DNA of 64,000 nucleotides. Source: Hybos culiciformis (lineage: Eukaryota > Arthropoda > Insecta > Diptera > Hybotidae). Location of the stretch: NCBI GenBank assembly GCA_964007475.1, contig OZ023274.1, positions 9,387,376 through 9,451,375 on the forward strand. The letters are read 5' to 3'. Both the position numbers and the translations under genes were made by a program. The notes below the pieces were generated by a model. It did not search any database and was not told the DNA's origin. It was given only the letters and a program-made list of their open reading frames with translations. This document shows, one piece after another, positions 36,701 through 51,700 of the stretch (position 1 is its first letter; each line of letters begins with the position of its first letter).

Positions 36701-39700
36701 TACACACATTTGAAGTAACATTTTCAAAATATTCAAAGAATAAAAATATATAAATGAACATAAAACAGCTTTATGTTTTTGGTAGATTTTTTATGAGCCT
36801 TCAAAATTGAAATATTCCTTATTTTCTTTCCATACAATAATAAAACCTTTTATTTGAATCATGACTTTTTGAAATACCGCATTATTCATCATGGCTTTGT
36901 AGTATTTCTATTTTACAGAAATTAAGCAAACATTTTTAATAAAACCAGGATTTCTTTTTATTTTAGTTTTTTTTGACAAGGATTAACTTTTAATTCCAAA
37001 ACTTAATATTGTTATTTTGTCTTGTATTTGAATCATTATCAAAAAAAAAACTTAAATGCTTGATAATTCAATGTATAGGATTTAAGTTTATTTATATAAT
37101 TATAAATTCGATTGTTAGTAGTTCCCGTTTTTTTCTAGTTTTAATTTTTAGAGGGAATATATTTTTTCCATAATTTTTACGATTATTGAAAATTAGATTT
37201 TGTTAGGAAATAATCAATGACATAGTATTTACAAATAAAATTTTTCTAACAAAGAAAAAAAAAATGAATTTTGAGGCTTTTGATGAAATGACTTGACGTT
37301 AGAAAGCAAAAAAAAAAAAATAACTATGAGTATGTACTTATTGATAACTTGAAAACTAAATGACTTTATAATTTTAATTTTAATTTAACATTCTATAATT
37401 AGGCAATAATGGCAAAAAAAAGAAATCCTAAATAAACTTCGAATGAAAATGAAAAAATTGAAAATTAAACTCAAGTGTTAAGTATACAAATATTTACTTA
37501 CTTTGTCTTTAAATAAATTTCCCTTTTAATTGACAGATTCTGTCAGAAGTTTGTTTGTATAAAAGCACAGATTTAGGACACGTAAATTATGAAAGAATTA
37601 TTAAAAATTTTTTTTTTCTCAACATTTAATTATAGGTGTTGTTTTTTGTTATCTTTTCGTTACGTGATGCTAAAAAGTTAATAAACAAGTAAACATTTAT
37701 ATTTAGTTCATAATTAATTACCTGTTACTTGTGTAACATCTCTTTGGGTTGTTGATGACGATGCTTTTCTGAACATACTGATTACAGCACGCCTGTTGAA
37801 GAGAAAATAAATAGTAAAATATAAAAGAACGAAAAAAAAAAAAATATATTATACATTATTTTATTAAAACATTTTGAATTTCAAAGTAAATCGTAAAAGA
37901 AAAAACAAATAAACAAATAGCATTTAAAAATTCCATTAAATAATAATTTTCATCGTCTTCTGTAGTAGCGCCTCAACAATATTAAATATTTACACGCGAA
38001 TATCCCAAACAAATTTTGAATTTTAACGTTGCGTAATTTTTAAAATTAAATTATATAAAAGGCGAAATTCTCAACATTTCAATGTCTTTGGATGATAGGT
38101 GATAGGTCAGACAATTATGAGCGCCCAAGGTGTCAGTAATTCAAACTTGTAACCAGAGTTGACAAAGAATAAATTAACAAAACTTTTTCAAGAATATTTT
38201 ATGCTATGTTGGGATTTTGTTTGACGAGGTTTGTATGACAGTTGTTTTCAGATATTTAGTAATGTTATTTTAAATAATAGAATCAGAAATAACAAGAAAT
38301 TTATATGAGAAATTGAAAACATCATAAAGGAATTAAAAATATAGAATAAAATTCAAAACTCACAGAACTAAGAAATAAAATTTAATAGGGTTTAAATAAA
38401 AAAATTAAATTTTTGAGGACACAATTCTTATTAACTCGTAAAGTAATTTCTCTGTATATATATTTCTTTACTATTTTCGACACTCTCGTAGACCCACTTT
38501 TCGTCATCACAGCGAGCTGAAATTTGGCACACAGGTTCATGTCGTGTGACAATTGAAGCTATCAAAATTTGAAGGAAATTTCCATGGAAAACCCGGAAAA
38601 TCGGGAAAAATCATTTGTAAATTTGGTACAAATTTGAGTAGTGATAAATCCGTTTTAGGAAAAATGGAAAGTTTTCTGATTTTTCCGAAAAAATTTTCCG
38701 GAATTTTCCGACTTTTCCGGACAATTTTCCGGTAAAAAAGTTTTCTAAATTATGCAGGATCAAGTTCCCTATCAACTGGCATCATTACTTTCTCTCCGAC
38801 AATGGTGAAAACTTGCAGAAAAAATCGAAGAAAATTCATGTAAAACGCTTTTCCGGAGTTTTTCCGACCAAGGAAGCATTTGAGCGTTTTGCAACCTGAG
38901 ACAAAGTTGTAGAGCGAAATGAGTTGCATAAAGTTGCTTTTGCAGAAAACTCCATGGAAAACCATCAAAAAATCTGAGTCCACCTCTGTGTGTGAAGAAA
39001 AAGTTATTTTCTACTTTTTCATGCGGCCTGGCTCAGTTTTTTGGAAAACTCGTTTTTAACTTATTTTTATATAGCAATCATCTCAAGAATTCGCAATAAC
39101 AGGAATGAAGTTATAGTAAGTTGCCTTCTGTGAATGAATACCTGGACGAAAGAATTGAACAGTTTTGCAATAGTTTCAAGTTGTTAAAAGTGGGTGCAAT
39201 AAAAAGCAATAAAATATCTGTAGTTTCCTGTATAAAAATAATAATTACTTTTAGGTTTAATTATATACAATCTACAAATAAAAAATTATTTATGATAATG
39301 ATAATATTCGAATTATTCTTTCAGACTACTTTTTTAGCACTTATAACGAACATAATAATACAAAGTGTACATAACTTAGACTTTTCTTTTTAGTTTATTT
39401 TTATTTTTAAATTCATTCACAATTTTTTTTTTTGGCAGTTTAAGTAAATAATTTACGATAACAGCAAACAAAACAAAAATATTTCATTCATTTTTATTAA
39501 CTTAAAAATAACTTATATATAGAATTATGTTTATCTTACCGAAAATTTTGACCACTAACACAGTAAAGGACAAAATTTATTCCAAAATTTGTTAAGAATA
39601 AAAACCAAAATAGATATTGAATAATTAATTCAGTTTTAGATGGTTTTGGCTGAAAAAATAACAAAAAAAAAAAAAGATTTTATTTTATTGGCCAAGTAGA

Positions 39701-42700
39701 AAAACAAAAACATTTTTGTTTACATTTTAATATTTTAAAATAACACTGGGACTAAAATATGTATACACTGTGTAAAACATTTTGACAATGAAAAAAATAT
39801 GTTTGTCCAAATGAAGAAAAAAATTTATATCACGTTAAAAGAGGTTTCTTAAAGTCATTTTCGTCCTTTTGAAATGATTTTCTTTTTTTTATGAATATAA
39901 TTTTCACATAAATAAAGAATTCGTTTTTAAATACTACCAATTTTTTGTTTCAGTGTACTTAGAACATATTATTGTTACAATGTTTTTATTATAAAATATA
40001 AATTTTGTTATCTTCAAAAATAATAAAAAAATAAATAAATTGTTGACCTTTTCCGAATTCGCCTTCGAAAGTATAAATGAAGTGTATTATTACTTGAAAG
40101 ATATGAATTTATGAATGTGAGATAAAAGTTGAACAAAAATTTATTGTTGAATTGAACCAAGAAAAAAATTATACAACAAATATTTCAGTCAACGCTGAAA
40201 ATAATTAAGAAAGAAAAATGCTAAAAAAAAAAAAGGAAAAAAACCCTTTTAATATTATTATTAGCTGAATTTTAATTTAAAGACAAAAAGCTCTTTGGGC
40301 AAAATTATTAAATTATTGAATTTAAATTAAAAAAAACTACCTTACCTCTAAAAATGCCCTCAATCTCATGATGTAACTTGGTAAGTTTAAACACACAAAC
40401 ACAGTTGACACTATAAGCAACATTTTTGTAACTTTAATTTGAGATGAATTTGTTATTTTCTTGCGATCTGAGAAATATAAAATAATAATTAAGATCTTTA
40501 TTTTCTAATGTCATTTTATTTTATTATTTTATTTTATTTTATTCAATTAACAGCTAACAGTTTAATATTAAACTAATTATAAGCTATTTGGATTTTACTT
40601 TTTACAAAAGTTTTGGTATACACATATATAAAAGTAAGCTAAGGACTAATTATAAAATTTACAAACTATAGGTATAGATAATATTTATAAAAGGTTGTTT
40701 AAAAAATTCAAAAAAGAAAAAATATAAAGAATCAAGTCAACAAAAAATTCAGAGTTTGACTAAATTCAAGTAAAGAATATTACTTCATATACTTAGATAA
40801 CATTAACATTTAAAACTATGAGTACCTAACCAATTAACTAATTATGCTCATCATATCATAAAATGATCTTTGCCATGAAATTCAAGAATATCAAGTGTGA
40901 AATTATACCTAAACGGGAAGTTGAGAAGCCATGCGTTTAACTACATTTTTGAGACTTAATGTATTATCAGAAACATCAACTACAGAATTAAAAAATTCAT
41001 TGTGACTCAATTGAATTCTTATAATTGGGCTCTTTGCTAATAAGTTTGTCCTTGAATATATAAACATAAAACCCCTCTAATATTTATTATATCAATACAA
41101 GCATAGTCGAGAAAATTAAAATGAAATTGTGTTGTTCAACCTTATTTTGCTGATTCTAGCCTTAAAACATTGTACCTTAAAATCTAATTTCAAATTGAAG
41201 TAGGTATCTTTTAAATTTTAAATTTTATATAGAATTAATGAGATCATTTATATATTATTTTGAGTTAGTTATTTATAGACGGGGTAACTTATAATCAAAT
41301 AAGTTGAAAAAAAAATAGTATCTATCCCAAATCAAAATAATTAAATTGTTGAAATATCAATGAATTTTCAAGAATTTTAATAATATCTACTTTCAAAATT
41401 GTTCAACAAAGTTTTTTTTTTCACGGAATATTAATAAAAATAAAAAAAACATAAAACTCGGGTATTTTTTGTTTTTATAAAATTTGTTAACTATTTTTGA
41501 TTGAATAATTTTTTATAAATTTTTTTTAATAACTTATAAACTATGAGATGTGATTATGATTACAAAAAATTAATGTATATATAAAGTGTAATAAGGAAAA
41601 TACTAGACGCATATAAAACTAAAACTAATATTTGTAAAATTTTTGATGGATGCTTATTTGATAATTTTTTGGATAACATAAACTGAATTGTGTAACGATG
41701 CGCGAAGTTCGAAATCAAGAAAATAAAACAAAAGCCACTTCATAACTAATTTATTTCTGGCGACGTGATGGACATATTTTTGAATTCTTATAATGTGACA
41801 ACAAACCTTCTGCTTAACATATATAGTATATACTTACATACTTATGTACTTTTTTGAAATTGTTTATATTTAAAAAAAAAATGCAACCCAAGGACTACAA
41901 ATAATCGTTACGAAAGAAAAGTATTTCAAAAGATATTGACTGATCATTGGTTAATTAGAATTACCATTAAAGGTTAGCATTTATTTGAATTCTTTTTTAA
42001 GATTTGGGAATTAATTTTTATAAGTAAATACCTAGAGGTTTTTTTTTATTAAATAAAACTAAATACGGAAAATGTATAGTTGTGATACTTTTTAAATTAT
42101 AATGTTCTTTAACCTCCCTATTTGAAGTTTTAATTAAGTTATACTGTTATATATAAATACAATTACATAAATATTTTTTCATTCATTTCACATTTACTAC
42201 ATACCTGATTTTTTACTACTATAAATAATTCCATTTTTTCCATTCGAATGTGAACAATTTGTTGTTGTCAAATGATTTCGAATTGATGACGATGAAGCCC
42301 TCCGAAATGTTGACGATGCTGTTGTAAATTGTGTTTTTGCTACAATTGATGCTTTTCTTTGAATCAAACATAAACGAGAAATAAAAGGAATTATATATAG
42401 AATCAAAATTGAAAAAAAAAAAAAAAAACCACTTTATAACTGAAAAAAAAAAGAAAACATAAAAGAATCTGCACTTTGATTAAAAATGTATCAAAAACAA
42501 ACTAAATATACTTTTTTATTCCCAAATTCAGAAATCTGTTACCTATAAAAGAATATTGTATTTACATGAAAGTCACAAAATTATGATGTTTTATAAAAGA
42601 TTACAATAACCACGTAAATTTACGTGATATCCATTTTTTCATTTCGATATAATATCGTCGGATCAGAATTTGAATGTCATATGCATAGTTTCTTAGTATT

Positions 42701-45700
42701 GAAAAATTCGATTTCAAAGTTTGCAGCTTGTAACTTTTTTTTCTAGCTTTTAATGATGTTAAAAATTTAAATGAAAATTGTTATTGATCTTATGTAAATT
42801 GTTATAATCTTATGTACCGATTATGAAACTAACGAAAAAATACTTACCTAATTGTATATAGATATTTATTGTATGTAGCAGTATGCATAAAATAATTTTA
42901 AACATACGTACGTACAACAAAATATATAGAGATTGCATATTTCAACAACTAATAGAGTTTGAAAATCTTAGAAATAATTATAATCCTAAAATCGAAAATA
43001 TTTACATACCTTGTTTAAATTCTTAGCCGACGATATCACCTTTGGGAATTGATTGAGAAATATCTTACGTACACATAGGTATATATATATATAATATATA
43101 CTTATTGCGTGTTTCACGCATACGTTTCAAAAAAAAAACTCATAATAAAATATAAAGTAAACAAAATTTAAGGATATGATTTTTTCAGATTTAATTATTT
43201 ATTGAAAAAATAATTGAAATGACAGAAAATATAATGAATAAAATTAACTGATCAAATATTTCAAAGAACTGTCTATTAGATGAAATATCAATAAATCATG
43301 TTATGTATTGAATATGAAATAGCTATTATCAAATTCGGAATTTAACGTTAGATACGTCATATCTAAGGATACATAACAATAGGTATATATAAATGTGCAT
43401 GTATAATTAGAGATAAATTAAGCATAATTCTACAAAAAAAAAATTCGTATATATTTTCGAAGTTAAAGTGATCTTCAAAAGTTTAATAAATATTTTCTGT
43501 TATAAAGTTTCAATAAAATTTTAAGCAATTTACTTTTTTTGGGTTAATGTCATTGTTCGCCTAACAGTTGCAAACTTCCACACTGTACAACCTGTAAATG
43601 TGTTCAGAACTGCAATTGTTGTAAATGGTACAACGAAAACCACAACTGTGTCAACATAATTTAATATTGTCATAAAATCCTGGAAATAAAGAATAAAACA
43701 TTTCCTTAAAATTTTACGTGATATTAAATACCATTTCGAGGAATAATATTTTAATGGAATAATAATAATTTTAATGCATTATACTATATTGTTAATCAAA
43801 AATAGTACTTTCATAATTACTAAAAAAAGGTTTCTAGAAAATCGATTTGAAGTTTGGAGCGTTCTAAAAAAAAAATAATTAAAATTAAGTTTAACATTGT
43901 TTTTATTTCTTTCCGTAGTTCACCTTAATAATCTTTCTAGATTTGTGGCCTAAAATTAAATGAATATATACAGCAACAGGGATTTAATAGGTCGAAGATA
44001 TCTATGCAAAAAAAATCAAGTATTAACTCTTTTTTGTTAATTTTATAAATTATACTACAGTTTGTTATTTTACATAAGTTTGCTTTAAAATATACATTTC
44101 GTTTTGTACGAAATGCGGTCAATACTTTTAGAAACCGCACTTTTACATGACAGCTATGTTGAAAATTCTTTTGGGACGAAATGAGAATTAAGAAGTTCAA
44201 TTAATTGTTATATATCGTCTGCTGAGAAATGAAACAACGTATGACATTTATACGTCATTATTTGACAATAGCACCATTCGATTCCTCGTACTCGATTTTA
44301 TAAGTACAACTACTTTGCAATATTCTTAATGTTGATTAAAATGTGTTTTTTAGATGAAAATTATACGCTACTTGATGTTTTTTCATACGTTTTTTTTAAT
44401 TTTCAAATCTTTAAATTTAAATTACTCGAAACTATACTTTTCATTATACGTTGTTTCATTTCTGAGCAGGCGATATATATAGTGTTCTTTTTGAATAATA
44501 AATATATAAAAACTTAAAATTCATCCTACAAAATATTTTACAAAGATTAAGATTTTAATCATTTATGTATACATAAACAGGTAAGTAACAGCAGAATGCA
44601 AGGTATAATCTTATGATGGGTTTCAGATATTATACTTATATTATATACATATACAGAATTAATATCTTTTCCATAATTTTTCCAAGAAATTGTTTTATCT
44701 ACTGTTAATCTACATATGTATTGCAGATTAATTTTTTTAATTATTATAAAGTTTTCCTTTTATGCAAATTAACAGAAGATAAAATTATGTATATCTATCA
44801 ACAATGAAAAACAACATTTAATTGAAAGTGATGGAAACATTTATTGATCATAAAAACCTTTCATTACATTTAATTTTCTTATATTTTATTATCATAAAAC
44901 TTTCAAAAAAAAAATAATATTTCTAAATGATGTGGGTACGATTTTTCATTTCTTTTTAGATTGATATCACAGACATTTCATCATAAAAACAATAACTATT
45001 AAAAAAAAAAAAAAAAAAGATAAAAAAATATAAAAAAAGACATGATATTTAAATGAAAAATCCCGAAAAATTAAATTAAATTTAAGGTCATTAAATAATA
45101 ATAAATTTGCAAAAAAAATTGTCTATGTTAATAAATGTCTTTAAATGTTTAAATAATAGATTTTTCCTATTATTTGCAAAAAAAAACAAAAAATTTATTT
45201 CGATCATCAAAAATCTGTACCTAAATAAATTTACCATTATAACTTAAATATCTAGCTAGGCTAACCATTCAATTTTATATATCGATTATCATGCTAACCA
45301 CATTTATTATAGGGTTACAAAATACTATACAACAACAAGACTATTATATTGACAAAAACTTTGCTATGTTTATTTATGCAGAAAGTGTAGAGTTTTTATT
45401 ATAATTTGTTTGTCCATTAGTTAGTTAAACATAATGGTACATCAAATTTAATACCTTAAACTTATAATAGCCATTGTCAGATATTCAGAAATTTTTTTAA
45501 TCAAAAACAAATTTTTTTTACTCAAAATCTTCGACATGTTTGATGATTAGTTGAAACTACAACATATCGAAATAGAATATAGTGAAGTATGAAAAAAGCA
45601 TATATATATAGCGATTAAAATGGATCTTTTATATATTCAATTTATCTGGATGTATTTAACTTTGGAAATCTTATTACAAAAAGTATCAGAAATAGAATTC

Positions 45701-48700
45701 TATTTTGCTGGAAATTCAGTAATAGAATAAATACATTATATTGAATTTCCTAACGTAATTTCCGTAAAATACAAAAATGGGGTATATAGCATATTCCTTA
45801 ATGTAGCATAATTCTTTCTAAGAAAAGTAACAAATACGTTATTGCTGTGATCCTATTTCTGAGAATTAGAATATTAAAATTTACAATTTTTTTTTTAAAT
45901 TAAATCCTGTATTGTATTTCTGAAACTTACGGAAATTGAATATATACTAAATTTCCTCATGAGTTTCTGATAAGCTCTATTATATTATATTTCTCTATAT
46001 ATACTATTCCATAGCGGACAAAAAGTGTAATCATTGGTAAAGCTTTTGTTCTTTTAACGTCCCAGAACTCCAGCAAAATTTACGATGCATTGAACGTTTT
46101 TTTATATTATATATTTAATACATATGATACTGAATAGATATAAACATAATAATAACTATATATAAATAAACTATTTTTTTAGAACTTAATATTACATTAA
46201 AAATTTGTTTGCGACAAAAAAAAAACAATTATTGAAAACATGGTTTTGAATATAATTAAAATAAAATAAAATTTATCATAAAATATGCACATATATAATT
46301 AGCGGCAAAAAAAAGTCATTCTCCTAAATATAAATTAATTCTTTAAAATCGGTTTAAAATTATTTTTTATGATTTTAAAATTATTTTTTAACATTAAACT
46401 TCGTTTGTTAAGTTTGAAGTTTAGTTTAAAGTTTAATTTTTGGTTATCGATCAATTTTATCAATCTTTCGTATAAGCTTTCTCATTTATTATCTTATGCA
46501 TAAAATTATTCATTTTATTATTAAATATATTTATAATATTTCAACTTTCCTTAAAATGTTAAATATAAAATGGTTTATGACAAAATACGTGTTTTCCGTA
46601 TAATAATTTAATCCTATTATGTGAATTTACAATAATGACAGTAATGCTTTTATTGTTGTAAACTAAGGATTAATAATATATTTATTGTGAGTGCAATGCT
46701 TGAAATTGAATAGTTATTCTCTTATATATTTTTAGATAAATTCTTGTTTCTTGTTTCATGTTATAAAATAAATAAAACTGTGTCAGCAGACGGGAAAAAC
46801 AATATCTCAATCAACTAAATAAAAGAGAAAGTTAAAGCAAACATTTCTTTAGTGAGGATCTAACAAAATTGAAAAATTGACACAAATTTCAATCAGAGAT
46901 CGTAACCGAATCCACGACCTACTACACCATACATCGGATTAAATTCACGTCTCTCAACCGGTTATTCTAAGTTTCATCAGTATTATAAGTTTTATAATAA
47001 CAGATGTCAAAACTTCAACCAGTTATAGAAGAAACATTATATTGCTTTTTTTGTGAATTGATAAATTATTAATAATTGGCATGCAATTTTGATTTTCAAT
47101 GAATATTATAATATAGTCTTACTTTTCAAACTTTAAGAGCCTGGGATAGAGCTGATAAAAATATTCTTATTCACACAAGTTTAACACAGGAATCAAGATA
47201 TTTTCGACTCATTCCATCCATAAAGCAAAACTCATTTTCTAGAAAATAAATTTTTATTCTCTTGTGTTCTCAGGATTTTTTATTCTAAATAAAAAAAAAA
47301 ATTTTTTTTCACTTGATTAGTTTCTTTAAACATAAAACATAAAAACAAAAGGAAAAAGAACACATTAACTTTATTATATGTATAGTATTTTCTTATTTTA
47401 TATTTTCTTTTATATTTAACAACAAAAAAACAAAAAGATGAAAATAATAATAAAATTTTATTGAAAAATTAAATGAAAACAAGGAAATTTATTCCCATAT
47501 TATATAGTTTTAACAATTTCAACTTATGTTTAGGTTAAAATCTAATAGTCTTCCTTAAAACAAACCAAAACAATTGTTATCTATTTATTACATAAATATG
47601 TGTATATTTTTTATTTAACCTTTTAAAATAAAAAATGATATTGTTTTTCTTAATTCATAATATGCTTGCATATGTAACCATTATACGTTTATATTGAAAA
47701 CATAGTTATTGATGATGTATAGATAAATCAATAAACTAACTCTAAAACATAAAAATATTATAATGTAGAAAGGTAATTTTCCATAGGATGACTGAATATA
47801 TATAAACATTTGAAATAAATAATAAGTGTTTTCGAAATTTTTTTCAAATCTTAACTAGGTATAAAAAATAATATTTTTTGCTAAATTGTTCAATAAAATA
47901 TTTTATTTCCTGACTATATTGAATTTCCAATATAACATAAAGTACCAGTACCAAGCATATTGGTATATAATATAAATTAAGTAATGCTTAAAACAATAAA
48001 AAAGGAAACAGTAAGTAGATAGAATAATTGTAACTAGTTGATTGATAAATTTAATAATAAAAATACAATGTAAACATAAATTAAAAATTTTTCAACAATA
48101 TATATTTCTTAAGGAAAAAAGAAATTATCGTTGTTGAAGCATAAGGTAGGTAACATTATTAGTAAAAATTTCCCATTCTTCAGGATGAAATTATGTTCGG
48201 TGTTTCGCTGGATTTCATCAAGATGTTTTATAAATTTTTTTTATATACCTGTACTCTATAATGTACAATGTACACAACACATTATATCTAATTTAAGTTT
48301 AGGTTACTTAAAAAATATAGGATAGTTAGTACATAATTTAGAATAATTTAGAACTCTTATATAAATGATGAACAATTAATTTGAATCTAAAAAAAAAAAT
48401 AAGTAAAAAACGAGTTTTCAAAAAAACTGAGGACAAGCCGCATGAAAAAGTAGAAAATAACTTTTTCTTCACACACAGAGGTGGACTCAGATTTTTTGAT
48501 TATTTTTTATTTTCTGCCTTTTTCACGTTAACTAAATTGTTATTACAAATTTTCATCGATTTTTCATGCAAGTTTTCATGATTGTTGAAGATTTATCACT
48601 AATCATATCGATGAAAATTTTTACGATAATTTTCTCGCTTTTCCAGGTTTTCCATCGAGTTCTCCACAAAAGCAATTTTATGCAACTCATTTCGGTCTAC

Positions 48701-51700
48701 AACTTTGTCTCAGGTTGGAAAACGGTCAAACGCTTCCTTGGTCGGAAAAACTCCGGAAAAGCGTATTACATGAATTTTCCTCGATTTTTTCTGCAAGTTT
48801 TCACCATTGTCGTAGAGAAAGTAATGATGCCAGTTGATAATGAACTTAATCCTGCATAATTTAGAAAACTTTTTTAAGGGAAAAATTTCCGGAAAAGTCG
48901 GGAAATTCCGGAAAATTTTTTCGGAAAAATCGGAAAACTTTGCATTTTTCCTGAAACGGATTTATCACCCGATTTTCCAGGTTTTCCATGGTAATTTCCG
49001 GTTCAAATTTTGATAGATTCAATTGTCACGCGACAGGAACCTGTGTGCCAAATTTCAGCTCGCTCTGATGACGAAAAGTGGGTCTACGAGAGTGTCGAAA
49101 ATAGTAAAGAAATATATAAACAAACAAATTCCTGTACAAGTTAATAGGAATTGTGACCTCAAAAAATAAACTATATCTTACAGCAATAGCAATTTCAAAA
49201 CTCCAAATACGTAATAATTATTGTAAAAAAGAAAAGAAAATTAATAAATATCGCTATTTTCATCAACATTTTGACAGTTTTATAATTTTTTTTTTTTGAA
49301 CTTGAAATTTAATTTTTATTTCAAGTTAAATTCTGACACAAAAAAAAAATATTTAAGTCTACTTTTTTAATACAGAAATTCAACATTAAGATAATTCAAG
49401 CGCTTAGAAGCAGTTGTCGCTGCGATAAAGACAATAAATTGTACAAAATTTTTATTGAAATTGCAAAAAAATAGAATAAAGCACTTAATGACGATTGTTA
49501 TGTAATTTTTTTTTGAATACTCTTTCCATACCATTTTCCAGGAGCTGATAATTTTGATTTTTTTTAACAGTAATTGCAATCATTATATCGAAGTAATTTA
49601 TAAAATGATTTTTTTTGCACTTTGTGTATATAGGGTATTTTGAAAAAAAAATCCTGATTTCTCCTCCACTGAATTCAGGAACGAAGAAAAAAAAGATTTT
49701 TCATCAACATCATTTTTATATGAATAAGATATGAAACATGGTAAATTGTTTGTTTTATTATTAAAGAAATATAAAAGATTTTTATTTTATCAAACAACGA
49801 CGGAAATTGGCTGCCTTAAAATTTTACTTTAAGAAATTTTACATTTAAAAATATGTTATTTTTATTTAGAGATAATTTTTATCATAACCGCAAGGATTTT
49901 TGAGATTATGGTAAATAAGAAATGTTAAAAAAAAAATATCTTGACGTCAAATGTTATCATGGGATTTTTTATTGAAGTTTTTTTTTATGAAATAGTTTTT
50001 TTTTTTGCGTTCTGAAAATATTTCGAAACTTTTTTTTTTTTTCTCATTCCATTTAGAAATAAAAAACTTATGAAATATAGAAAATGATTTTTTTTTTTCA
50101 ATAATATTTATATGAAACTATAATATAAAAATTCTTACAAAAAATAAAAATTCCTTATGGTTAATGGAAAAAGTTTAAATTAATCTTTTAAAGATCAAAG
50201 AAAATGAATCGGATGTTTGTGCAGCAGCACGAGTAGAATAATTTAAAAACATAATATTAAAATAATCCCATTAGAATTAACAAAAAAAAAAAAAAAATTA
50301 ATTTATTTTAATAATATTTTTGAAATTTATTTCGGTGGTCGAATTAAAACTGATGTGTGAGTTATATCAATCTGTCTTTATGAATACAAATACCTGTTAA
50401 AAATTAAAGATATTCTTTTGCCGTTGAAATAAAAGTTTTGTTTTCATTATTTTAGAAAAATCATTGAATAATTTAAATTCTTTTTCTTTTTTTAGCTTAT
50501 AAGTGTCTCTCTAGATTTTATTACTAAATTTAACTTCAATATAATTATAAATGATATCTCTGAGAAAGATAAATGTCAATTGTGAATGATACATGAAAGA
50601 TACATTTGAAGTTTCATTCACAAAAACTAGCTCTCAAGTTATATAAATCTATGAACGCATCTCAATAATAGTATTCACTCTGATTTTATTCATTGCATAC
50701 ACAATATTAAAGAATTAAAGTATTATTTAACTTCAAACTTTTATGTTTTAAAAACAAATAGTTTTTATGTTGTGATAAGAAAGTTTATGTTTCTATGTAT
50801 AAAAAATATTTTCTAACAAAAAAATGTTCTAATCATGATACATATAAAATATGTTGAATTCGAATTTCTTCAACCAGAGTTAACAAAAAAAAAGTTAATA
50901 CTTATACTTATAAAAAAAGAAAAATCTTTTCAAGAAAATTTTCATACGGAAGAAAAATCTCGTTCACTTACGAGAATTAAACATTTAATACTGAAAGTAA
51001 GAAGTTTTCGAATTAAAAAGAAATTAATAAAAAAAAATATGATAAAAATATTTGTATATTTAATTCTTTTTTACTTAACTTTTTCATAACATTTTTCTGC
51101 CATACTATACTCTTAAGATAATAAGAAAAAATAAAATATTAATAATAATTTAAATTTATTACAAAACTTTTTATAATCTCGGTTTTTTCTATAAAAATAA
51201 ATAATGGAAATCCATTATGAAATAATACCCCATTAAATAATTGAAGATTAAGCTTAGAGCATATGAAAAATTTGTTTAATTTAAGAATTTACTTGTCTGT
51301 TAATTTTCAATTATTTACATATATTTTCATGTAAGAAATTTTTTAAAGTTTTTTTTATCTTTATGTTTGACGAACTATCCAAAAATAATTAAGAAGTTCC
51401 AAATTTAGGAGAGAAATATTTTGGCGTTAGATCTATTTTATAATCATAATTCTGAAGAAAAAATCACATCAAACAAAAGCTATTTTTAAAAAGTAATTGA
51501 TTTTAAACACTTTGTGAAACTCATTTTAAAATATTAAATCTAATTTTGTATAACTAATAGACTTTAATTTTTATATAAAATTCAAAAAATTGTTAAGAAA
51601 ATAGGATTAAAGTTAATAAGACAACAAACATCTGAAATTTTTTCAATTTCTTACTCATTTTAAACATTAATGTTATCGTTATACCTTACCTATAATGGAG

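Noticed and set aside
38750..38983. 77-codon open frame conserved in both copies of repeat family X (also 48566-48859)
   Set aside because: About 13 of 71 aligned residues differ, and almost every nucleotide difference changes an amino acid, with only one or two silent. This is the pattern of neutral non-coding divergence, not a selected protein.
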